A stretch of DNA of 6,812 bases, taken from assembly GCA_018263365.1 (NCBI GenBank), contig JAANXI010000058.1:1-6812 (forward strand), read 5' to 3'. A program made the position numbers and the translations under genes. Below the pieces are notes generated by a model that did not search any database, had not been told where the DNA came from, and was given only the letters and a program-made list of their open reading frames with translations. This stretch comes from Fidelibacterota bacterium (GTDB taxonomy: Bacteria > Fidelibacterota > JAANXI01). Positions 1 through 6,379 of the stretch are shown here, piece after piece (the stretch's first letter is position 1; each line of letters starts with the position of its first letter).

Positions 1-1
1 T

Positions 2-1144
2 TTGGAAATCCGGGATGGCAAGATTACCGGAATTTTCAGCGGAGAAAGTACGCCGTTTTCCGGGGAGTATGAAAACGTAGTTGATGCGAAGGGGCGACTC
101 GTTTCCCCTGGATTCGTTGATCCGCACACGCACCCGGTTTATGCCCAAACGCGCGAAGACGAATTTGCGATGCGCATCCGGGGGATGAGTTACCAGGAGA
201 TAGCGGAACAGGGCGGCGGGATCCGCAACAGCGTTCGCCGGCTCCGCGAAATGCCCGAAGATGACCTGAAGCGGCAAGTGGTGCAGCGACTCCTGAAGTT
301 TATTGCTTATGGTACCACTACGGTGGAGGCCAAAAGTGGATACGGGCTGGATACGGAGAACGAATTGAAGTCACTCCGGGCGGTGAAATATGCACGGGAT
401 AATCTTCCGATGGAAATAGTCCCGACGTTTATGGGAGCGCACGAAATTCCGGACGAATACCGGGATGACAAAACCGGATACGTGCAACTGCTGTGCGAGG
501 AGATGATTCCGGCGGTTTCGGACGCTAACTTAGCCGAATACTGCGATGCGTTCTGTGAAGCCGGAGTCTTTACTGCAGGTGAGACGGAAGAAATTCTGCG
601 TACCGCCCTGGATAACGGAATGAAACTCCGATTGCACGCAGATGAATTCGAAGCCATCGGCGGAGTCGAAGTTGCCGCCAGCCTCGGAGCCCATTCGGTT
701 GATCATCTCATGGCCGTCACCGAATCGGGAATGCAGGCTATTGATGACTCTGATATGGTTCCCACAGTGCTGCCAGGCACGACTTTTTTTCTGGGACATG
801 ACAGGTACGCTCCGGCCCGCGAAATGTGGGACAGAGGATTACCTGTGGCGCTTGCCACCGATTATAATCCCGGCAGCAGCATGACGTATAGTATGCAAAT
901 GATATTGAACCTCGCGTGCATTAAATTACGCCTCACACCGGACGAGGCTTTGCAGGCCGCTACTTATCATGCGGCCGGGGCAATTGCTCGCGAAGATCAC
1001 AAAGGGTGCCTGAGTCCTGATTACGATGCGGATTTTATCATCTGGGAGACAGGGACATGGGACCAGGTTCCATACGAATACGGTACGAACAAGGTTCTTA
1101 GTACATTTATCGGCGGAGAGCAAGTCTGGACACGGGATCAGTAA
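2..1144 (+). CDS. hutI: Imidazolonepropionase, 5'-truncated by the window edge
   Basis: This enzyme hydrolyses 4-imidazolone-5-propanoate to N-formimino-L-glutamate, the third step of histidine degradation, in the cytoplasm. It is a zinc-dependent amidohydrolase-fold protein. Numbering from base 2, the visible 380 residues show the metal motif DPHTH (His42, His44), the substrate-loop segment VEAKSGYGLD (109-117), GAHE (145-148), HADEF (212-216, a zinc histidine), VDHL (233-236) and ATDYNPGSS (285-293, with the metal-binding Asp286). The order and spacing match the family. Family members are usually about 400-420 residues and begin with a further N-terminal beta segment, so the TTG at base 2 is most likely an internal leucine and the true start lies upstream. 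The reading frame is intact to TAA at 1142-1144. No other hut gene is visible here. The identification is secure from motifs; the start is unknown. Confidence 0.95.
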   Translation: MEIRDGKITGIFSGESTPFSGEYENVVDAKGRLVSPGFVDPHTHPVYAQTREDEFAMRIRGMSYQEIAEQGGGIRNSVRRLREMPEDDLKRQVVQRLLKFIAYGTTTVEAKSGYGLDTENELKSLRAVKYARDNLPMEIVPTFMGAHEIPDEYRDDKTGYVQLLCEEMIPAVSDANLAEYCDAFCEAGVFTAGETEEILRTALDNGMKLRLHADEFEAIGGVEVAASLGAHSVDHLMAVTESGMQAIDDSDMVPTVLPGTTFFLGHDRYAPAREMWDRGLPVALATDYNPGSSMTYSMQMILNLACIKLRLTPDEALQAATYHAAGAIAREDHKGCLSPDYDADFIIWETGTWDQVPYEYGTNKVLSTFIGGEQVWTRDQ

Positions 1145-1177
1145 TTGGCAACTCAAGGAATGAACTGACAGAAAATC

Positions 1178-1894
1178 ATGATGAATAATAGATGGAAAGT
1201 ATTCCTTTCACTGGCCACGTTAACGTTTTTGGGACTCCAGTTGTGCACCGGCCCGATGATTTTGAATGTCGGAAAGCAGGGCAAACAGCTGTATGAGCAG
1301 GAAAAGTACGATCAGGCGATTGCCGAACTAAAGAGCACCATCGAGGAACACCCCAAAAAGGCCGAATTGCGATACTATCTCGGATTGGCCTATCTGCAAA
1401 AGCACGATTTGGATCCGGCGCTGGCTGCCTATGAGAATGCATTGGGGATAAAGGAAAATCCTACCATGGATTCCATGTATTCGTCGATTATGGCAGAGCG
1501 CGCTGCTGAATTACGCAAAGCTGAACGGTACGATGAAGTTCCCAAATGGGCGGATCAAGCCATAGAACTGGATAAAAAGAACAAAAAAGCCTATTACGAA
1601 AAGTATATGGCCAAAGGATTGAGGCTATATTACCAGGGAAGCAAATGGGAGCTCTGGGATGCCATCGTTGCATTCGGAAATGCCTCGACTGCGAAACCGG
1701 ATGAGCCGATGCCGTATTATTACTCAGCGAAATCATACTTAAAAAAGGATGAAAAGGATTTTGAGAACTCCATAGAGCAGTATAATAAGGCTCTGGAACA
1801 CAATCCGCCGCGGGAGATAACTTCAGAAATCAGATCGAAATTAAAAGACCTGAAACGCCGGAAAAAATTATACGAGGATTTCTGGGGTAATTGA
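1178..1894 (+). CDS. Exported or lipid-anchored TPR-repeat protein, function unknown
   Basis: I do not recognise a specific family. The 238-residue product begins with a basic stretch and a hydrophobic segment (residues about 8-22) ending at Cys23, which looks like a signal peptide. The lipobox reads LQLC, atypical because leucine rather than Gly/Ala/Ser precedes the cysteine, so lipoprotein processing is possible but uncertain. The rest is helical with TPR-like units: about 31-60 (LYEQEKYDQAIAELKS), 62-95 (LRYYLGLAYL, ALAAYENAL), 104-137 and 176-211 (YYYSAKSYLKK, SIEQYNKALEHNP). A strongly basic helix follows (about 216-233, with KLKDLKRRKKLYEDF). TPR proteins usually act as protein-binding scaffolds; an envelope role is inferred from the signal segment. 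Two ATGs (1178 and 1181) compete for the start; AAGGAA at 1155-1160 is too far upstream for a good ribosome site. It lies 33 bases after hutI and may be cotranscribed, though no functional link is evident. Confidence 0.8.
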   Translation: MMNNRWKVFLSLATLTFLGLQLCTGPMILNVGKQGKQLYEQEKYDQAIAELKSTIEEHPKKAELRYYLGLAYLQKHDLDPALAAYENALGIKENPTMDSMYSSIMAERAAELRKAERYDEVPKWADQAIELDKKNKKAYYEKYMAKGLRLYYQGSKWELWDAIVAFGNASTAKPDEPMPYYYSAKSYLKKDEKDFENSIEQYNKALEHNPPREITSEIRSKLKDLKRRKKLYEDFWGN

Positions 1895-1942
1895 GAGGTT
1901 ACTGTCCGGATTGAATGCATGTAAGTCAAAAAAATACAAATA

Positions 1943-1997
1943 CTTAATAGAGTCCAGCGGGTTTAATATTTCGGAGAAATTGTTTGACTCTTATAAG
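1943..1997. repeat. Imperfect inverted repeat, 12-base arms, 31-base loop
   Basis: The left arm CTTAATAGAGTC (1943-1954) pairs with the right arm GACTCTTATAAG (1986-1997) at 10 of 12 positions: six pairs next to the loop, a two-base mismatch, then four outer pairs. The 31-base loop is long for a transcription terminator and the right arm overlaps the candidate -35 element. It could be an operator, a leader structure or chance in AT-rich sequence. Confidence 0.35.
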
Positions 1998-2014
1998 ATG
2001 CAAAGGTAATTTTT
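1983..2014 (+). promoter_or_regulatory. Candidate promoter for the efp operon
   Basis: TTGACT at 1984-1989 is followed after 17 bases by TAATTT at 2007-2012, which fits a weak sigma-70-type promoter. The same bases also read TTTG (1983-1986), 20 bases, then TAATTTTT (2007-2014), close to the Bacteroidota pattern TTTG-N19-21-TAnnTTTG. It lies about 50 bases upstream of the efp start, in the only large gap of the window. Either reading puts transcription start near 2018-2022. It is a pattern match only. Confidence 0.4.
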
Positions 2015-2048
2015 TCAGTTATTTGTTCTGAACACAATTAGCAGATAC

Positions 2049-2053
2049 GGGGA
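2049..2053 (+). promoter_or_regulatory. Ribosome binding site candidate for efp
   Basis: GGGGA ends 11 bases before the ATG at 2065. The spacing is on the long side, but no other purine-rich match lies in the leader closer to the start. Confidence 0.4.
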
Positions 2054-2064
2054 CAGCAGTAAGT

Positions 2065-2628
2065 ATGGCAGACACATCAGATTTTCGAAACGGTATGATC
2101 ATTAAATACAAAGATGATCTGTACAAAATTGTTGATTTTCTCCATGTAAAACCGGGCAAGGGCGGGGCGTTTGTACGTACTACGCTTAAAAATATCTTTA
2201 CCGGGCAGCAGATTGAAAACACCTTCCGGGCTGGAGAAAAAGTAGAGGAAGTACGGATTATTGCGAAACAGATGCAATATCTGTATAATGAGAACGATCT
2301 GTACTACTTTATGGACAACGATACCTACGAACAGATCCCGGTCTCAAAAGGGATTTTGGGGGAAAATCTTCGGTTTTTGAAGGAAAACCAGCAGGTGAAA
2401 ATCCTGTTCAACGATGAAAAGCCGATTGACTCGGAGATACCGATACACGTTGAACTGGAAGTGACGGATACTGATCCGGGGATTCGCGGAGATACTGCAA
2501 CCGGCGGATCGAAGCCTGCAACCGTTGAGACCGGCTACACCGTTCAAGTGCCGTTGTTTATTGATGAGGGGGACATCCTGAAGATCGATACCCGCACTGG
2601 CGAATATGTTGAACGGGTCAATTCATAG
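2065..2628 (+). CDS. efp: Translation elongation factor P
   Basis: EF-P binds the ribosome between the P and E sites and relieves stalling at consecutive prolines. The 187-residue product has the family's usual length and three beta-barrel domains (about 1-64, 65-128, 129-187). The tip loop VKPGKGGAF (28-36) places a lysine at position 32, equivalent to the E. coli lysine (K34) that receives beta-lysine and the Bacillus Lys32 that carries 5-aminopentanol. It is not the arginine that is rhamnosylated in other EF-Ps. The C-terminal signature is clear: VTDTDPGIRGDTATGG (133-148) and the end DTRTGEYVERV. The ATG at 2065 gives the normal N-terminus (DFRNGM). The modifying enzyme cannot be inferred from this window. 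It is the first gene of the tightly packed run; an efp-accB-accC order is known in several bacterial groups. Confidence 0.97.
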   Translation: MADTSDFRNGMIIKYKDDLYKIVDFLHVKPGKGGAFVRTTLKNIFTGQQIENTFRAGEKVEEVRIIAKQMQYLYNENDLYYFMDNDTYEQIPVSKGILGENLRFLKENQQVKILFNDEKPIDSEIPIHVELEVTDTDPGIRGDTATGGSKPATVETGYTVQVPLFIDEGDILKIDTRTGEYVERVNS

Positions 2629-2633
2629 CAAAT

Positions 2634-2640
2634 AAAGGAG
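2634..2640 (+). promoter_or_regulatory. Ribosome binding site that selects the accB GTG start
   Basis: AAAGGAG at 2634-2640 is a strong anti-16S match. It overlaps the GTG at 2640, so that codon cannot use it, but it sits five bases before the in-frame GTG at 2646. The intervening ATG at 2644 is out of frame and is followed directly by TGA. Confidence 0.7.
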
Positions 2641-2645
2641 TGCAT

Positions 2646-3158
2646 GTGAAGACCCAGGAGATACGCGAACTCGTAAAGGTTGTTGAGCAGAGCGAAATCG
2701 ATGAACTCGAAGTGTCGCGTTGGGGGCATCGAATTCGGATTACGAAGAATAAAAATCACGTGGCGAATAACCAGCCGCAGCAGATAACGATCCCGGCACA
2801 AAACACCCAACAGACCCCTCAGGCTCCGGCGCAACAATCGGGACCCGGCCCACAACCTGCGGAGACCAAAGAGCCGGAACAGCCGGCGGAAACTGAGGAG
2901 CCCGTCGATACCTCCGATCTCGAAGAAGTAAAATCACCGATTGTCGGAACATTTTATCGGTCGCCCAGCCCGGAATCCGACCCGTATGTTGAGGTAGGCG
3001 ATACGGTGAAACCGGGACAGACTTTATGCATCGTCGAAGCGATGAAAATCCTGAATGAAATTGAATGCGAGGCCAGCGGGGTAATCAAAGAAATCCTGAT
3101 GGAAGACGCCCAGCCGGTTGAATATAACCAGACACTTTTCCTCATTGAACCGAAATAA
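2646..3158 (+). CDS. accB: Biotin carboxyl carrier protein of acetyl-CoA carboxylase
   Basis: AccB carries CO2 on biotin between biotin carboxylase and carboxyltransferase in the first committed step of fatty-acid synthesis. With the GTG start at 2646 it is 170 residues. The N-terminal AccC-interaction region (MKTQEIRELVKVVEQSEIDE) starts at residue 1. A linker rich in Gln, Pro, Ala and Glu spans about 41-90, and the biotinyl domain runs from about 94 to the end. That domain has FYRSPSPESDPYVEVGD (about 102-118), the 'thumb' insertion typical of bacterial AccB, and the biotin-attachment motif EAMKILNE with Lys134 (codon 3045-3047); the motif has Ile where E. coli has Met after the lysine. Starting at GTG 2640 would add only His-Val and would overlap the ribosome site, so 2646 is preferred. 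It lies 17 bases after efp and 21 bases before accC. Confidence 0.96.
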   Translation: MKTQEIRELVKVVEQSEIDELEVSRWGHRIRITKNKNHVANNQPQQITIPAQNTQQTPQAPAQQSGPGPQPAETKEPEQPAETEEPVDTSDLEEVKSPIVGTFYRSPSPESDPYVEVGDTVKPGQTLCIVEAMKILNEIECEASGVIKEILMEDAQPVEYNQTLFLIEPK

Positions 3159-3179
3159 CCAGCAGCCTGCCTCTAATTC

Positions 3180-4535
3180 ATGTTTAATAAAATACTGATT
3201 GCCAATCGCGGGGAAATCGCCCTGCGGATTATCCGCGCCTGCCACGAACTGGGTGTCAGTACCGTTGCAGTTTACTCTGAAATCGACGAATTATCCCTTC
3301 ATGTGAGATTTGCGGACGAAGCCATCTGTGTCGGCCCGCCTCCGGGCAATATGAGTTATATGAATGTCCCACAGATTATCAGCGCTGCCGAAGTGACCAA
3401 CGCCGATGCCATTCATCCCGGTTACGGTTTCCTCGCCGAAAACAGCCGTTTTGCTGATGTCTGCGAAGATCATGATATTACCTTCATCGGCCCCTCTGCT
3501 GAAGTCATGTCCCGAATGGGAGACAAATCGGTGGCAAAGGAAACCATGATGAACGCCGATGTGCCGGTCATCCCGGGCAGTGAAGGTAAGGTTGAAACAG
3601 CCGAGGATGCCAAAAAAATCGCCAGTGATATCGGTCTGCCAGTGATTATTAAGGCCGCTGCCGGTGGTGGGGGACGCGGAATGCGTGTTGTCAAAGAGAT
3701 GGAGGACCTCGAAAACTATTTCGCCATGGCGCGATCGGAATCGCAGGCCGCATTCGATAGCCCGGATCTCTACGTGGAGAAGTTTATCGAGCAGCCGCGT
3801 CATGTGGAAGTACAGTTGTTAGGAGATTCTTTTGGTGAAGTCGTGGCGCTGGGGGAACGCGAGTGCTCCATTCAGCGGCGACACCAGAAACTGATTGAAG
3901 AATCGCCCTCGCCCGCCGTTGACGAGGAACTCCGCGCAAAGATGTGCAATGCTGCTGTCCGGGGAGCTAAGGAGGTTGGCTATGAGAGCGCTGGCACCAT
4001 CGAATTTCTGTTGGATGCCGAGAAGAATTTTTATTTTATGGAGATGAACACGCGTATCCAGGTGGAGCATCCGGTCACGGAAATGGTCGTTGGCATCGAT
4101 TTAATCAAAGAACAGATCAGGGTCGCAGCCGGAGGAAAGGTCGCACCCTGGATGAAAAATTTTAAACTGCGCGGTCATTCCATTGAGTGCCGGGTCAACG
4201 CCGAAGATCCGGAACACGGCTTCCGTCCGTCACCCGGAGAGATCACCAGCTTTCACATGCCGGGCGGAATGGGAATGCGTGTGGATACACACGCCTACGC
4301 AGGCTACACAATTCCGCCGACCTATGACTCCATGATTGGTAAAATTATTTCCCATGGCCGGGATCGCAGGGAGGCAATTGACCGGATGCAGCGGGCGCTG
4401 GAAGAAACTGTTATCGAGGGAATTAAAACTACTATCCCGTTTCAGCAGCAAGTGTTAGCAGATGAACGGTTTATCTCCGGTAACTTTGATACAAAATTCC
4501 TGGAGAATTTTACCTTTCAGCCTGAGGGAATATAG
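3180..4535 (+). CDS. accC: Biotin carboxylase subunit of acetyl-CoA carboxylase
   Basis: AccC uses ATP and bicarbonate to carboxylate biotin on AccB. The 451-residue ORF matches the free-standing bacterial subunit (about 450), with no fused biotinyl domain. Visible elements are the N-terminal domain start (KILIANRGEIALRIIRA), HPGYGFLAEN (79-88), ATP-contacting Lys116 and Lys158, and the glycine-rich lid loop GGGGRGM (162-168). Metal ligands are Glu275 and Glu288, and the active-site run MNTRIQVEHPVTE (289-301) includes Arg292, Gln294, Val295 and Glu296. Arg338 lies in ECRVNAEDP. All key residues are present, so it should be active. The ATG at 3180 gives the canonical N-terminus, but no Shine-Dalgarno match precedes it; coupling to accB translation, which ends 21 bases upstream, is plausible. 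A homologous propionyl- or pyruvate-carboxylase subunit is less likely given the adjacent accB. The accA and accD genes are not in this window. Confidence 0.97.
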   Translation: MFNKILIANRGEIALRIIRACHELGVSTVAVYSEIDELSLHVRFADEAICVGPPPGNMSYMNVPQIISAAEVTNADAIHPGYGFLAENSRFADVCEDHDITFIGPSAEVMSRMGDKSVAKETMMNADVPVIPGSEGKVETAEDAKKIASDIGLPVIIKAAAGGGGRGMRVVKEMEDLENYFAMARSESQAAFDSPDLYVEKFIEQPRHVEVQLLGDSFGEVVALGERECSIQRRHQKLIEESPSPAVDEELRAKMCNAAVRGAKEVGYESAGTIEFLLDAEKNFYFMEMNTRIQVEHPVTEMVVGIDLIKEQIRVAAGGKVAPWMKNFKLRGHSIECRVNAEDPEHGFRPSPGEITSFHMPGGMGMRVDTHAYAGYTIPPTYDSMIGKIISHGRDRREAIDRMQRALEETVIEGIKTTIPFQQQVLADERFISGNFDTKFLENFTFQPEGI

Positions 4536-4560
4536 ATTTACAGAATAATTGGCTGAAGAA

Positions 4561-4567
4561 GAAAGGA
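4561..4567 (+). promoter_or_regulatory. Ribosome binding site for gcvH
   Basis: GAAAGGA at 4561-4567 lies six bases before the gcvH ATG and fixes that start. Confidence 0.65.
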
Positions 4568-4573
4568 CTCATT

Positions 4574-4957
4574 ATGGACTATCCTGAAAATCTGTTGTAC
4601 ACCGAGGAGCATGAATGGGCGGATTACAATGAAGATGCCGGTACAGTCACTATCGGGATTACGGATTTTGCACAATCCGAACTGGGTGACATTGTTTTCC
4701 TTGAACTCCCTGACGTCAGTGAGGAAATTAGTGCAGGTGATGTACTTGGCACTATTGAAGCGGTGAAAACCGTGGCCGATATTTATTCGCCGGTCTCCGG
4801 GACCGTCTCGGGAATAAACGAGGAGCTGGAAGATTCCCCGGAACTGGTAAACGACGATCCGTTCGGAGACGGATGGATTGTAAAAGTCACCGTCTCTGAA
4901 CCGGCAGAACTTGAAGAGTTATTATCCATAGACGAGTATAAAAAACTTATCGATTAA
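4574..4957 (+). CDS. gcvH: Glycine cleavage system H protein
   Basis: GcvH is the lipoylated shuttle that carries the aminomethyl group from the P protein to the T protein and returns reduced lipoate to the L protein. The 127-residue product has the family's usual length. It begins with the typical YTEEHEWA segment (9-16), followed by GITDFAQSELGDIVFLELP (28-46). The lipoyl motif TIEAVKTVADIYSPVSG (60-76) places the lipoyl lysine at residue 65. The C-terminal half holds NDDPFGDGWIVKV, also typical. The start is well supported by the ribosome site at 4561. It follows accC by 38 bases and precedes gcvPA by 19, so coexpression with both is likely. Confidence 0.97.
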   Translation: MDYPENLLYTEEHEWADYNEDAGTVTIGITDFAQSELGDIVFLELPDVSEEISAGDVLGTIEAVKTVADIYSPVSGTVSGINEELEDSPELVNDDPFGDGWIVKVTVSEPAELEELLSIDEYKKLID

Positions 4958-4976
4958 AATTTGTAAGGCAGACCGT

Positions 4977-6350
4977 ATGCAATATGTCGGCAACACCCCC
5001 GCCGAACAGCAGGAAATGCTGGAGGCAATCGGCGTCTCATCGTTTGAAGAATTGCTTGAGGCCATTCCGGAAACCTTTCGCGTAAAAGGGTTGCTGGACC
5101 TACCGAAACCCGTGTCGGAAATCGAGATGCGCGCCCTTGCCGCGGCGCTGAATAAAAACAATCGTTCCACAGAGGATGCGATTTCCTTTCTCGGCGGCGG
5201 AGCCTACGATCACTACATCCCAACCATAGTCGATTTCCTGATTTTCCGGTCGGAATTTTACACTGCGTATACACCCTATCAGCCGGAAGTCAGTCAGGGG
5301 ACGCTCCAGGCGATGTACGAGTATCAATCCATGATCTGCGAATTAACCGGCATGGATGTTTCCAACGCCTCTCTCTACGATGGCGGATCAGGGTTGGGAG
5401 AAGCAGCGCTAATGGCCGTCCGTGTCTCCGGGAAGGACGTCGTGTTGGTCTCCGAAACAGTGAATCCGCATTATCGGGAGATAATAGAAACTTACTGTTC
5501 CGGGCAGGATATCACAGTGAAATCTGTCCCGATGGACAACGGCAGAGTTGGTGGTGAGGCGCTCGGGGATATGCTTTCCAACGATGTTGGGGGCGTAATT
5601 ATCCAGTCGCCAAATTATTTTGGTCATCTGGAAGACGCAAACCAGATCGGCGCGTTGGTTCGGGATAAAGCTCCGAAAGCGCTCTATACAATTGCCACGA
5701 ATCCGATATCGCTGGGTATATTAAAACCGCCCGCCGAGGCCGATGCTGATATTGTCGTGGCGGAGGGCCAGGGCTTAGGTAATCATCAGAGCTTCGGTGG
5801 GCCGTACCTGGGGGTCTTCGCCCTGAAAGAAAAATATGTGCGGAAGATGCCGGGACGGCTGATCGGCGCAACAGTTGGTCAGGAGGGCGAACGCGGATTC
5901 GTGCTTGTATTGAAGACCCGGGAACAGGACATCCGCCGCGAGCGCGCCACGTCGAATATCTGTACAAATCAGGGTTTAAACGCGCTGGCGGCCACTGTGT
6001 ATATGAGTAGTCTGGGGAACGAGGGCATCAGACATGTATCCAGTCTTAATACACAGAAAGCACATTATCTGGCAGAACAGTTATCCGAAATTGATGGAGT
6101 GAGCCTCGAATTTCCACATCCTTTTTATAACGAATTTGTGGTGAAACTGCCTGTGCCAGCGAAGGAAGTTATCACAGCGATGCTTGCGGAAGACATCTTT
6201 GCCGGCATCGATCCTGGCAAAAAATATGAGGGTTTTGAGAATAGGTTACTAATTGCTGTCACGGAAAAGCGTACACGAAATGAACTCGATGCCTATGTGA
6301 AGGGGTTGAAGAAGGTGTTAAAGGGCAAATCTATGCCGGAAACCGTATAA
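4977..6350 (+). CDS. gcvPA: Glycine dehydrogenase (decarboxylating) subunit 1, P-protein alpha
   Basis: This is the N-terminal half-equivalent of the P protein, which with GcvPB decarboxylates glycine and loads the aminomethyl group onto GcvH. The 457 residues are close to the usual 440-450 for two-subunit systems. Family segments in order are FLGGGAYDHYIP (71-82), YTPYQPEVSQGTLQ (98-111), SLYDGGSGLGEAALMA (132-147), NPHYREIIETY (163-173), QSPNYFGHLED (210-220), GGPYLGVFALKEKYVRKMPG (274-293) and EQDIRRERATSNICTNQGLN (316-335). The PLP-binding lysine is expected in the GcvPB subunit, not here. The run at 135-141 (DGGSGLG) is richer in glycine than the DGAT-type sequence I recall for the family. 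TAAGG at 4964-4968 lies eight bases before the ATG at 4977. The partner gcvPB does not follow directly; a different gene begins 18 bases later. Confidence 0.95.
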   Translation: MQYVGNTPAEQQEMLEAIGVSSFEELLEAIPETFRVKGLLDLPKPVSEIEMRALAAALNKNNRSTEDAISFLGGGAYDHYIPTIVDFLIFRSEFYTAYTPYQPEVSQGTLQAMYEYQSMICELTGMDVSNASLYDGGSGLGEAALMAVRVSGKDVVLVSETVNPHYREIIETYCSGQDITVKSVPMDNGRVGGEALGDMLSNDVGGVIIQSPNYFGHLEDANQIGALVRDKAPKALYTIATNPISLGILKPPAEADADIVVAEGQGLGNHQSFGGPYLGVFALKEKYVRKMPGRLIGATVGQEGERGFVLVLKTREQDIRRERATSNICTNQGLNALAATVYMSSLGNEGIRHVSSLNTQKAHYLAEQLSEIDGVSLEFPHPFYNEFVVKLPVPAKEVITAMLAEDIFAGIDPGKKYEGFENRLLIAVTEKRTRNELDAYVKGLKKVLKGKSMPETV

Positions 6351-6358
6351 CCGGGAGT

Positions 6359-6379
6359 ATGCAGACAATTGATTTATGA
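6359..6379 (+). other. Six-codon mini-ORF overlapping the start of the last gene
   Basis: ATG at 6359 opens a frame encoding MQTIDL and ends at TGA 6377-6379, across the probable TTG start (6369) of the pcrB-like gene and one frame away from it. The GGGAG at 6353-6357 is only one base before this ATG, too close for efficient initiation. It may be meaningless, a weak control element, or the trace of a one-base indel that would otherwise give the downstream gene an ATG start. Confidence 0.2.

Larger units (their letters stand above)
1895..2064. other. 170-base AT-rich intergenic region before efp
   Basis: This is the only sizeable gap in the window. It contains an imperfect inverted repeat (arms 1943-1954 and 1986-1997), a candidate promoter (1983-2014), a T6 run (2010-2015), a short TGTT-CTG-AACA palindrome (2024-2034) and a GGGGA ribosome-site candidate (2049-2053). 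I see no convincing GC-rich terminator for the upstream TPR gene and no small ORF worth calling. It probably marks the boundary between the hutI-TPR unit and the efp-led operon. Confidence 0.6.

Noticed and set aside
2..4. TTG at base 2 as the true hutI start
   Set aside because: The N-terminal beta segment expected in HutI is missing, so the gene almost certainly begins before the window.
642..884. 80-codon + strand open frame inside hutI
   Set aside because: It overlaps the zinc-site coding region of hutI in another frame and its translation has no recognisable fold or motif.
1943..2015. Rho-independent terminator after the TPR gene
   Set aside because: The stem is AT-rich with two mismatches, the loop is 31 bases and the T6 run starts 12 bases after the stem, so it does not fit an intrinsic terminator.
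2024..2034. TGTT-CTG-AACA palindrome upstream of efp as a regulator site
   Set aside because: Four-base arms are too short to support a call without conservation in relatives.
3291..3803. 170-codon open frame on the - strand inside accC
   Set aside because: It is antisense to a strongly conserved part of accC, its translation resembles no known protein, and it has no ribosome site I can support.
5599..5967. 122-codon open frame on the - strand inside gcvPA
   Set aside because: It is a shadow of gcvPA, with a low-complexity Arg/Pro/Ser-rich translation and no recognisable motif.
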